DNA of 43,256 nucleotides from Myxococcota bacterium (GTDB taxonomy: Bacteria > Myxococcota_A > Polyangia > Palsa-1104 > JAEUJZ01). Positions 16,101-23,682 of this stretch are shown one piece after another. The translations under genes were made by a program, and so were the position numbers. The DNA lies in contig JANWXW010000102.1 of NCBI GenBank assembly GCA_025057315.1, positions 1 through 43,256 on the forward strand, read 5' to 3'. Each line of letters starts with the position of its first letter. The stretch's first letter is position 1. The notes under the pieces are model-generated. The model saw only the letters and a list, made by a program, of their open reading frames with translations, ran no database searches and had not been told where the DNA came from.

Positions 16101-17539
16101 GGACCGCTCTCGACGGGAACGAGCTGACCAAGTTGCAGGCGCAGCCCAGCACGGGCCACCTGGAGATCGTAGTCTGCCTGCACACGCTGCGCCCGCGCCT
16201 GCATGACGCCAAGTTGTGCGTCGCCCAGCTCGATGATGTTGCCGACGCCGGCCTGATACCGCCCGGCGGCCATGGCCAGTTGCTGCTCTGCCTGGGCGAG
16301 CACCGACTCCGCCGCTGCCAAGGCCCGCTGGCTGTTCTCGACGAGAAGAAGCGCCTGCTGCAGCTCGCTGCGGACCTGCTGTCGCAGCGCCTCCAGGTCG
16401 GCCCGCGCCGCTAGCAGCTGCGCCTCTGCCTCGCGCACCGCATGGACCGTCACCAGCCCCTGGAAGGGCGCCCACGTGATCTGCAGGCTTGCCTGGAGCG
16501 CAAAGCCCGGCTGCCCGGCCGTGGGCAGGTCTGGCCGCGTGGCTCCGCCCACCGCACCCAAGGACAGGCCCCCGACGGTTCCGGACAGCCCCGCGCTGCC
16601 GCCAATCTGAATCTGGGGATAGAAGTCGGCGCGCGCAGCCTGAAGCTGGGCCTCCGCCTGCCGCACTCTCTCGTAGAGCGCACGGTAGTCGGGGCGCAAG
16701 GGAAGACAGGCTGCCAGAAGCTCCTCTACCTCGCGGCCCTCCTCGGGCAAGGGTGGTACTGGTGCGGACACCAGGGGCCGCAGGCTCCAAGTTGGGTCCG
16801 TGGCGCCCATGGCTTGCAGCAGCTGGACCCGAGCAATCAGCACCTGGTTGCGCGCCGTCAGGGCGGACAGCTCCGCCTGGGCGTGCGCCGTCCGCGCGGT
16901 CAGCGCATCGATCTCGGGCCGGGTGCCGATGGCGACAAAGCTTTCGGCCTGGCGGAGCCGCTGCGCCTGCTGGGCGAGGTTCTGCTGCGCCACCTCGTGG
17001 AGCGCCTCGGCCTTTAGGGCCTCATAGTAAGCCCGGATGACCCCCAGCACGATCTGGGCCTGCGTGGTCTGGCGGTCGCTACGGGCCACCCGCGCGCTGG
17101 CCTGGGCCACGGCGATGCGTCCGCTGGTCCGGCCAAAGTCATACAGCAGCTGCGACAGGGTTAGTTGGGAGCTATAGCGCAGCGAGGTCAGATCCGGCTG
17201 GCGCGTAGGACAGCTTGTCTGGCCCGGTTCGCAGCTCGGTTCGGGGATGCCGGTCTGGTAGCTGTAGTCTTGGCGCAGGCTGGTCTGGGTGGTCACCTGA
17301 GGCAGCCACGCGGCGCGGGCCTGCCCCATGCGTGCGACCGCTGCCGCCTCGGCGGCCCGCAGGGAGGCAAGCCGTGGGTGCTGGCGCAGCGCCGTGTCCA
17401 CTGCCTCGCCGAGAGACAGCGGCGGCATAGCGCCTTTTGAGAGGGGAGGCAGCTGCACAGCGGGACACTCTCGGGGCCGTGCCAGCCACGATGCGGCCAC
17501 AAGCCATGCGAGGAGGGCAGTGTAGCGGGTCACGAGCAC
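16097..17539 (-). CDS. TolC-family outer-membrane efflux protein
   Basis: About 480 residues with two outer-membrane efflux repeats. A signal-like segment (TALLAWLVAASWLA) is followed by SLGEAVDTALRQHPRLASLRAAEAAAVARMGQARAAWLPQV, long Ala/Gln-rich helices, a beta segment with YSSQLTLSQLLYDFGRTSG, and a second repeat ending in VGNIIELGDAQ. Two Cys in the first extracellular-loop region (EPSCEPGQTSC) could form a disulfide. No ATG is near: start choices are GTG at 17539 or GTG at 17533. A TATTAT hexamer ends only four bases before the first, so the second, with an almost absent leader, may be the true one. It is the first gene of the exporter operon, downstream of add. Confidence 0.9.
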   Translation of the reverse strand: MLVTRYTALLAWLVAASWLARPRECPAVQLPPLSKGAMPPLSLGEAVDTALRQHPRLASLRAAEAAAVARMGQARAAWLPQVTTQTSLRQDYSYQTGIPEPSCEPGQTSCPTRQPDLTSLRYSSQLTLSQLLYDFGRTSGRIAVAQASARVARSDRQTTQAQIVLGVIRAYYEALKAEALHEVAQQNLAQQAQRLRQAESFVAIGTRPEIDALTARTAHAQAELSALTARNQVLIARVQLLQAMGATDPTWSLRPLVSAPVPPLPEEGREVEELLAACLPLRPDYRALYERVRQAEAQLQAARADFYPQIQIGGSAGLSGTVGGLSLGAVGGATRPDLPTAGQPGFALQASLQITWAPFQGLVTVHAVREAEAQLLAARADLEALRQQVRSELQQALLLVENSQRALAAAESVLAQAEQQLAMAAGRYQAGVGNIIELGDAQLGVMQARAQRVQADYDLQVARAGLRLQLGQLVPVESGP

Positions 17540-17586
17540 ATCTATAATACGAATACGGAAGGCAGCGACGGGGCATCGCCAGGACC

Positions 17587-17685
17587 CTCTGCCCCCGAAG
17601 CCGATGATGGCCCACCTGGATCCCAGGTCCTCGATCCCCAGCCCGTCGGCACCTGCCTCCTCTGCCCCCCCGAAGCCGACGATGG
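17587..17685. repeat. Imperfect direct repeat upstream of the tolC-like gene
   Basis: CTCTGCCCCCGAAGCCGATGATGG-type sequence occurs at 17587-17610 and again at 17660-17685 with two extra Cs and one substitution. The copies lie in the 233-base gap between add and the efflux operon and could be duplicated regulator sites or leftover coding repeats (both read as a GFGG motif on the minus strand). Confidence 0.5.
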
Positions 17686-17772
17686 CTTTGCCCGAGCCAC
17701 CCCGGGTGCCTGCAGCCCTGGGCCTTAACTGAACATATGATCTGTAATGTATCACTGATGGGTGCGATCGAC

Positions 17773-18888
17773 CTACGGCTCGCGTGCCGCGCTGCTGCCG
17801 TAGACCGGCGGCTGGGTCGAACCCTGCTGCGAACCAGGCGCGGGCTCTGTTCCGGGCTCGACGAAGGAGTCCAGCTCTCGTTTGACCTGTTTGATGAGGT
17901 CGCTCTTTTCGCGGTGGGGCAAAAAAGCGCTCTTGAAGCCGGCGATGATCACTTCCTTGATGTCATCGAGCGTGAAGCCATAGTGTTGATGGCACAGGTA
18001 GAGCTCCTTGCTCACCGTCGTGTTCGTGATAAGCCGATTGTCGGTGTTGATGGTCACGCGCAGGCCGTAGTTGTAGTAGAAGGGCAGCGGGTGGCTGGCA
18101 ATGTCCGTCGCCGCGCCGGTCTGAATGTTGGACGAAACGCAGATCTCCAACGGAATGCGGTGGTCGCAGGCGTAGTTCAGCAGGTCGCCATTTTCCCACA
18201 GCCTGGTGCCATGACCAATCCGATGGGCGCCGCAGTAATGAATGGCCTGCGCGATCGACTCCGGTCCATAAGCCTCGCCAGCGTGGGCCGTGCAGTTGAC
18301 GTTGTTGTCGAGGATGAGCTGGAAGGCCCGCTTGTGCTCCTTGGCGGGGTGGTTCAGCTCTGCCCCAGCCAAGTCGAAGGCCACCACGCCGCGGTTCTTA
18401 AAGGCCACGCACAGCTCGGCCATGCGCAGCGACGCCTCGGCACTGGATGTGCGGATGCCGCACAGGATGACGCCCGTGCGGATGCCAAAGCGACGCTCAG
18501 CGGCGCGCAGCCCCTGGATCACGGCCTCGACGATGGCCGTCAGGGGCAGTCCACGCATCTGGTGCAGCATGGGCGAGTAGCGCACCTCCAGGTAGCGCAC
18601 GTTCTCGCGCGCGCAGTCCTCGGCCAGCTCGTAGGCGGCGCGGTACAGGGCTTCCTCCGTCTGGAGCACGGCCAGGGTGATGTCGAAGGCCTTCAGATAC
18701 TCTTCCAAGGAGCGGGCCACATTGCCAGCGTAGACGTGGCGGAATAGGCCTTCCTCATCGTCGGCCGGCAGCTTCACCTTCTGCTGCTCAGCCAGCTCCA
18801 GGATGGTCCGCAGGCGCAGCGAGCCGTCGAGATGACAGTGGAGATCAGTCTTGGGGAGCTTCTCAATGAACTCCAGGGTGAGCGCCAT
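17773..18888 (-). CDS. add: Adenosine deaminase
   Basis: A zinc hydrolase of 371 residues that converts adenosine or deoxyadenosine to inosine in purine salvage. Metal and catalytic residues are all in place: H17 and H19 in DLHCHLDGS, H202 and E205 in HAGE, H226 in RIGHGTRL, and D283 in TINTDNRLITNT. SSNIQTGA and EVRYSPMLH also match. The last 30 residues are a Pro/Gly/Ser tail beyond the fold. It precedes the efflux operon on the same strand with a 233-base gap, so it is probably a separate unit. It has a good promoter ending at the ATG and no Shine-Dalgarno sequence. Confidence 0.95.
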   Translation of the reverse strand: MALTLEFIEKLPKTDLHCHLDGSLRLRTILELAEQQKVKLPADDEEGLFRHVYAGNVARSLEEYLKAFDITLAVLQTEEALYRAAYELAEDCARENVRYLEVRYSPMLHQMRGLPLTAIVEAVIQGLRAAERRFGIRTGVILCGIRTSSAEASLRMAELCVAFKNRGVVAFDLAGAELNHPAKEHKRAFQLILDNNVNCTAHAGEAYGPESIAQAIHYCGAHRIGHGTRLWENGDLLNYACDHRIPLEICVSSNIQTGAATDIASHPLPFYYNYGLRVTINTDNRLITNTTVSKELYLCHQHYGFTLDDIKEVIIAGFKSAFLPHREKSDLIKQVKRELDSFVEPGTEPAPGSQQGSTQPPVYGSSAAREP

Positions 18889-18895
18889 TGCTCAG

Positions 18896-18923
18896 ACTAT
18901 ACTGCCAGTCTGTGGAGGTGCAA
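18896..18923 (-). promoter_or_regulatory. Promoter for add, predicted leaderless
   Basis: On the minus strand TTGCAC, a 16-base spacer and TATAGT (five of six matches) end seven bases before the add ATG at 18888. The transcript should begin at or one base before the start codon. This is the best promoter I see in the window. Confidence 0.6.
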
Positions 18924-19376
18924 GGCCCATATCAGGGGGCCATTCTGGATGGTCTGGATTGGCGCAGGCAAGCTCATATATTTGTGGATGCAGCGGACCT
19001 AGGTTACCGTGCCGAATCGATCGGCCAGCCCCACGGGAGCGACCCCAGGGGGCAGCGGCGCGAGGTAGGCCAGCACAGAGGCCCCTCTCCGTGAGACCGG
19101 GAGCTGTCCTGCAATCTCGGCGAGCGGCGAACCCTGTTCCAGAGCCACCTGGGGACCGCGCTGCCTCGGCCGTCCTTGGACGGTTCACGTCCTCTGCTCC
19201 TGGGGCCCTGGTGCATCCGCACCCCTCTGGCTGGCCATGGCCCCATGGCGTTCCCCTTGCCGCCAAGAGCAACTGAGTGCCATGCCCACAGAACCATCTA
19301 CCCCAGACTTGCTGTCCCTTGGGGTGCAAGGTTATTTTGCTGAGTCCAGCGTCCTAACGCCGCGAGGTCATTTCGC
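18924..19376. other. Intergenic region without a convincing gene
   Basis: About 450 bases between add and the membrane protein gene. It contains a short palindrome CCGTCC-TT-GGACGG (19170-19183) and a CCATGG...CCATGG pair (near 19235-19248). Open frames exist on both strands, but none has a ribosome-binding site with plausible protein composition. A GCGAGG sequence at its end serves the next gene. Confidence 0.5.
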
Positions 19377-20561
19377 TTGGCACGCACAGACCAGGATGGG
19401 CCCAAGGCCCAGGACAACGACGGCACCGAGATCCCCCAGGAAGAGGCGGATGGCTACCGTCCATCCCGTCGGCAGCTTGCTCGTAGCAAAGAGGCGAGCC
19501 GACCGCCCGGCAAGGACAGGGAGCAGGACAAGCCAGCCCCTGGCAACAGGCCAGCCAACCGCTTGGATGAATTCCTCGAACAGCACTGGGAGGCCTGGCT
19601 CCGCCCGGTGGTGCTGCTGGTTTTGCTGGGCGCTGGCGTGCTCGGCTACCGCTGGGACCTGATCTCCGAGACCGTGGCTGGCTTGCTGGCTGCTGGTGGC
19701 ATCCTGGGGGTGACCATCTATGCCACTGCCCGGCCTGTTTTGAAGCTTATTGAGGCGCGCCGCAACCGCATCCTGTTCGGCGGGCTGGTGGTCGTGTGGG
19801 CCATCAGCTCGGGCTTCCCGGCGCTGCGCAAAGCGGTGCCACGCTCGGTGCTCGCCGAGGCCGTGCTCACTGAGCAGAACATGACGGCCCAAGTCCACAT
19901 CCCGGGCAGCACCGGGCCCTTCGATATGACCGTCAGCGGCAAGATCATGGGAGGCGGGGCGCAGCAGGTGGAGGCAACCTATGAGGTTGTCGTCACCGCT
20001 CCGGGGGGTGCCAGCGCGACCGTCGAGGGTTCCCTGGAGTACTCGGTCCACCAGACGCGCAGCCGGCGTGGTACCACCCACTGGACCGAGAAGCACGACC
20101 GCAACGAGCACCGGCTTCCGTCCTCGCTGCGCAGCAACGAGCTGACGCTGTCCACCGAGCGCATCGACACCTTGCTCCAAGACGGGCTGCACATCCTCAT
20201 CCACCCGCGCGACCCGTTGCTGCCCTTCTTCATGCCCACGTTCGGCGGGGTGGCCACCCCAGTGCTGGGGCTGCTGGTGGTGCTGATCATGATCTTTTTG
20301 GAGACCCGGATTGGGGACGCGGAGAACAAGCCCTACCTGGTGATGGCCTCCCTTACCACCCTGGTCTTCTCCTGGCGCTTCAGCCTGCGCGCCACCCCCA
20401 CCAACCTGGTGGCGCCCGCTGTGGAGGCGCTGTTCGTGTCCCTGATCCTGGGTGGAATGGGCGGCAGCCTGATTGGCTGGATTGCACGCCGCCTCAGCGG
20501 CCGCAGCAAGCTCAAACCGGCCAGGCGCGATGGGAACCGCGGTCGCCACGGGGCTGGCTGA
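19377..20561 (+). CDS. Six-helix membrane protein with periplasmic-size domain, unknown
   Basis: A 394-residue protein starting with TTG at 19377, with CGAGG about ten bases upstream. Residues 1-65 are hydrophilic and charged. Three helices follow (about 73-92, 102-122 and 132-150), then a soluble domain of about 125 residues rich in Thr/Val (TVSGKIMGGGAQQVEATYEVVV reads as beta strands), then three more helices (about 278-298, 310-328 and 335-360) and an Arg/Lys tail ending in RRDGNRGRHGAG. I recognise no family. It stands alone, with 380 bases before the next gene. An ATG alternative inside the frame would lose only part of the hydrophilic leader. Confidence 0.75.
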   Translation: MARTDQDGPKAQDNDGTEIPQEEADGYRPSRRQLARSKEASRPPGKDREQDKPAPGNRPANRLDEFLEQHWEAWLRPVVLLVLLGAGVLGYRWDLISETVAGLLAAGGILGVTIYATARPVLKLIEARRNRILFGGLVVVWAISSGFPALRKAVPRSVLAEAVLTEQNMTAQVHIPGSTGPFDMTVSGKIMGGGAQQVEATYEVVVTAPGGASATVEGSLEYSVHQTRSRRGTTHWTEKHDRNEHRLPSSLRSNELTLSTERIDTLLQDGLHILIHPRDPLLPFFMPTFGGVATPVLGLLVVLIMIFLETRIGDAENKPYLVMASLTTLVFSWRFSLRATPTNLVAPAVEALFVSLILGGMGGSLIGWIARRLSGRSKLKPARRDGNRGRHGAG

Positions 20562-20942
20562 CCGCTTCTAACCGCCCTCTGCCAGCCCGACAACAACAAA
20601 AACGACAGCAAAAATAGGGGAACCAAAGGGGGCAAAGGGACCAAAATGTTGGCGTTCCTTTTCTGCCCCGATGTATAACCCCCTCAAGCTGTTCTGATGA
20701 CCAGGAGGGCCAAGGTAGGCCTTTGGGTGAGGTAGCCGGCCAAGGTCACCTGAACACCCTTTCTGATTGACTTGTGATGACAATACATGCGATGTAGCTG
20801 CCTTCAGAGGGTGCTCTTGGACCGTCGCAAGCACGTCCTAGGCCAGGTGAAATCCCGCACGCAGTGGGGTCACGGGCAGCTGTTCTACGCCGACGGTCCC
20901 GCGGTGCTCGTGGCAGGTTCTTGACCCCAGCGGAGAGGGTGG
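20562..20942. other. Intergenic region, locally A-rich
   Basis: About 380 bases with unusually low GC for this window. An A-rich stretch (20586-20650, CAACAACAAAAACGACAG and AAACCAAAGGG-like runs) is followed by GGCCAAGGT in two copies (near 20709 and 20738) and a TTGACT with no clear -10 partner. No convincing gene is present. The tract would read as T-rich on the minus strand. It may hold the promoter of the HEAT/TPR gene. Confidence 0.45.
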
Positions 20943-22226
20943 ATGCAGCAAGCTGTCGCCACCGAGATTTCTCGATCGCTCGCGCCGCTGCGCGACGTCG
21001 TTCATTCCCTGCGGGCGGCCGCAGAGGGCCGTTTCCCTGAGCCAGCCGAACGCCGGCGCCTGGTTCGTCGGGCACGCCAGGCCGGAGCCGCTGTGTTGCC
21101 GTCGCTGTTGCGAGCCTTGAGCAGCGCCTCTGAGGGGGAGGCAGCCTGGGCCATGTACTTGCTGCGCCGCCTGGGCAATCCGCGCGTGGTGAGCCGTCTG
21201 CGGGCGCTGCTGGCAGCTCCCCAGGTGGATGACAGGGCCAAGGCGCGTGCGCTGGGGCTGCTGGCCGATCTAAAGGTCCCGCCGCCCCAACAGGTCGTGC
21301 TCCGCGATCCCGAGGCACTGCTCGAGACCTCGGTCCACGAGCTGATCAGCTGCCTGGGCTCTCGGCTGGAGCTGCGCCAGGCCGTGGAGTTGGTGCTGGA
21401 GCATGTGCCGGCAGCTGAGATCGCGGCCTTTGTGCGTGAGGTCATCGGGTATGGCGGTGAGGCGGCGTGGCCACTGCTGGAGGCGCTCTTGCGCGATCCG
21501 CGCACCCCGCGGGCTGCCCTCGCCGAGCTGCAGGCGCTGGCCCAGGGGCTCCCCCGGTCGCGTGGAGGGCGCGACGCGCAGGCCCTGAACCAAGCCCTGG
21601 CCAGCCTGCGGGCTGGCAAGCTACGCCGGGCGCGGCGCCAGCTCGAGTCGCTCCGATCGCTACGGCCCCACGACCCAGAAGTGGCCAGCGCATTGGGGGT
21701 GTGCTTGCTGGAGTTGGGCCTGCCAGGCGAGGCCATGGTCCATCTACAGCACGCTGCGGAGCTAGAACCGGGGGAGGCCCTGCACCTGTGGAACCTGTCC
21801 TCTGCTGCGCGATCCGCTGATCGGCTAGGAGCCTGCTACCGATGGCTCCAGGCTTACCTACAGGCAGACGACCACGAGGTCGGTGCCGCGGAGCGCCGGC
21901 GGGAGGCCCAGGCCTTCTGCCAGGCCTACGAGGCCATGCTCATGGAAGCATACCCCGATGTGCCGCTCGAGCGCGTGCTGGCTGGCGAGGAGCTGTTCGC
22001 CCATGCCTACGCGGCCCTGTCCGCCGCCCGCTACGAAGAGGCCACCTGGCGCTTTCGCGAGGTGATCTCGCTGCTGCCTCGTCACTATCCAAGCTGGGGC
22101 AACCTCGGCGCCGCCTATCTGGCCATGGACCGGACGGAGGAGGCGCTGCACTGCCTCACCCGGGCCCTGGAGCTAAATCCCAACTACACCATCGCCCGCG
22201 AGAACCTCGCTCTCCTCCAGCGATAG
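20943..22226 (+). CDS. HEAT-like and TPR repeat protein
   Basis: A 427-residue soluble protein made of helical repeats. Residues about 30-215 look like HEAT repeats (paired helices with Leu/Ala, for example GNPRVVSRLRALLAAPQVDDRAKARALGLLADL and AAWPLLEALLRDPRTPRAALAEL). Residues about 225-427 are tetratricopeptide repeats (SALGVCLLELGLPGEAMVHLQHAAELEPG; WGNLGAAYLAMDRTEEALHCLTRALELNP). Both serve protein-protein binding. No signal peptide or catalytic motif is seen. The start has GGAGAGG upstream. The gene runs into the metallo-beta-lactamase-fold gene with no obvious terminator, so they may be co-transcribed. Confidence 0.85.
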   Translation: MQQAVATEISRSLAPLRDVVHSLRAAAEGRFPEPAERRRLVRRARQAGAAVLPSLLRALSSASEGEAAWAMYLLRRLGNPRVVSRLRALLAAPQVDDRAKARALGLLADLKVPPPQQVVLRDPEALLETSVHELISCLGSRLELRQAVELVLEHVPAAEIAAFVREVIGYGGEAAWPLLEALLRDPRTPRAALAELQALAQGLPRSRGGRDAQALNQALASLRAGKLRRARRQLESLRSLRPHDPEVASALGVCLLELGLPGEAMVHLQHAAELEPGEALHLWNLSSAARSADRLGACYRWLQAYLQADDHEVGAAERRREAQAFCQAYEAMLMEAYPDVPLERVLAGEELFAHAYAALSAARYEEATWRFREVISLLPRHYPSWGNLGAAYLAMDRTEEALHCLTRALELNPNYTIARENLALLQR

Positions 22227-22425
22227 ACAGACGGACCGGCCCCTGCAAGCGATTCTCCCGCACCTGCGCAACCTTGGACGCTTTCGCCCGATAACGAACC
22301 CGCCATGGCGGGTCCTCTGGCTGTGCTGGCTGCGCTGGTGCTTTGCGGTCCTGTGCCTCCTTCTGCTCCTCCTGCCCGGCCGGGCGGGTGGCCAGCCTGG
22401 TGCTCTGAGCCTGCACGTTGTCGAT

Positions 22426-23379
22426 GTGGGCCAGGGGGACGCGATTCTCATCGAATCGCCAACGGGGAAGAGGGTCCTTGTCGATGGCGGTCCGCCTGCA
22501 GGCGCAGGACAGTTGCTGCTGACGCTGCGTCGCCTCGGAGCAGACAGCCTCGACCTGGTGTTGCTCACCCATCCTCACCTGGACCACCTGGGCGGGCTCA
22601 TCCAGGTGGTGCGGACCCTGCCGGTGCGGCTATATATGGACTCCGCCTTCCCCTATCCCTCGCCCGCGTATACGGACCTGCTGCGGGCGTTGCGCGACCG
22701 TGGGGTGCCGGTCCGCCGCGCAGAGGCCGGGCGGCGCATCGAGCTGGGCGATGGAGCCACGCTCACCCTGCTGGCTCCGCCGCAGCCATTCCTGATGCAC
22801 ACGCGCTCCGACGTGAATGCCAACTCCGTGGTGGCCCGCCTGGACTGGCGGCAGGTCAGCGCGCTGCTCACCGGAGATGCAGAGCCAGAGACCGAGGCCC
22901 TGTTGCTACGCCAGGGGGCCCCGCTGGCCGCTGGCGTGCTGAAGGTGCCGCACCACGGCGGGCGTTTTTCCAGCACGACGGCGTTTCTGCGTGCCGTACG
23001 TCCGCAGATTGCCCTCATCAGCGTTGGAGCTGGCAACGACTACGGGCACCCGACAGCGGAGGCGTTGGCCAGGCTGGAGGCCTGCGGCGCCCGCATCTTC
23101 CGCACCGACCTGCACGGCACCATCACGGTCCGCTCACCCGATGGCACGCAATGGATCGCATCGACCGCCTCAGCGGAAGCCTCACGACCGGAGGCCTCCC
23201 GGCGAGCGGTCCCCTCCCCACCTTCTGGGCCCGTGCTGGGCAGCCGCCGTTCGGAGGTCTTCCACCGCCCCGACTGCCCTGCGGTGGCCAAGATCCACCC
23301 TACCAACCTGCTGCGGTTCAACAGCCGCGATCAGGCCCTTGCACGGGGTCGTCGGCCTGCGGCAGACTGTCACCCGTGA
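22426..23379 (+). CDS. ComEC/Rec2-like metallo-beta-lactamase-fold protein, start uncertain
   Basis: An extracytoplasmic relative of the ComEC C-terminal hydrolase domain. The metal site is THPHLDHLGG; later motifs are NANSVVARLDW, LLTGDAEPETEALLL, LKVPHHGGRFSSTTAFL and ISVGAGNDYGHPTAEAL. The C-terminal 45 residues (VFHRPDCPAVAKIHPTNL, later CHP) form an Ada-like small Cys/His motif often appended to such proteins. The listed start, GTG 22426, cuts through the conserved first strand (LHVVDVGQGD). The same frame is open back to 22177 and encodes a Trp/Cys/Leu-rich hydrophobic signal-like segment (22306-22380), but offers no ATG, GTG or TTG; CTG at 22243 or 22264 is possible. A DUF3006 gene follows, the usual partner. 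Confidence 0.8.
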   Translation: MGQGDAILIESPTGKRVLVDGGPPAGAGQLLLTLRRLGADSLDLVLLTHPHLDHLGGLIQVVRTLPVRLYMDSAFPYPSPAYTDLLRALRDRGVPVRRAEAGRRIELGDGATLTLLAPPQPFLMHTRSDVNANSVVARLDWRQVSALLTGDAEPETEALLLRQGAPLAAGVLKVPHHGGRFSSTTAFLRAVRPQIALISVGAGNDYGHPTAEALARLEACGARIFRTDLHGTITVRSPDGTQWIASTASAEASRPEASRRAVPSPPSGPVLGSRRSEVFHRPDCPAVAKIHPTNLLRFNSRDQALARGRRPAADCHP

Positions 23380-23396
23380 CCTCAGCTGTGCGCAGC

Positions 23397-23648
23397 ATGT
23401 CTGCCTTTGTCGATCACATCGAGTGGTCGAGCGAGCGCGACCGAGGCCGTGCACGCCTGCTTGTACGCGACAGCGCGCAGGGGATCGTCGAGGGATCGTT
23501 CCCCGCCGCGTGGCTGCCCGAAGGCGCCAGGGAAGGCACCTGGGTCAAGCTCCAGATCCAGCTCATCGACCCGCCGCCTGGTGAGGACCCCACGGACCTG
23601 CGTCGCTCGCTCGGTGAGGGTGACCCAGGAGGCGACATCCGGCTATAG
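23397..23648 (+). CDS. DUF3006-like small protein
   Basis: An 83-residue acidic protein: FVDHIEW, then RARLLVRDSAQGIVEGSFPAAWLPEGAREGTWVKLQIQL. This is the DUF3006 layout, a small beta protein that starts with a V-D-R-I-E type strand and contains LP.GA.EG. DUF3006 genes typically sit directly beside ComEC-like metallo-beta-lactamase genes, and this one lies 17 bases after such a gene. The family has no established function. The ATG at 23397 is chosen for homology; a GTG at 23376 would overlap the preceding stop codon. Confidence 0.75.
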   Translation: MSAFVDHIEWSSERDRGRARLLVRDSAQGIVEGSFPAAWLPEGAREGTWVKLQIQLIDPPPGEDPTDLRRSLGEGDPGGDIRL

Positions 23649-23682
23649 CCCTGGGCCCACGGGGGGCCGGAAGGCAGGTTAG

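Noticed and set aside
18892..19329. Minus-strand 145-codon frame in the gap between add and the membrane protein gene
   Set aside because: It overlaps the add promoter, has Gly/Arg/Ala-rich composition and no ribosome-binding site.
22305..23396. Long plus-strand frame starting ATG 22305 and running in frame into the DUF3006 gene
   Set aside because: Between about 22400 and 23390 it is an out-of-frame, Arg/Pro/Ala-rich shadow of the metallo-beta-lactamase-fold gene; only its end (from 23397) is real.
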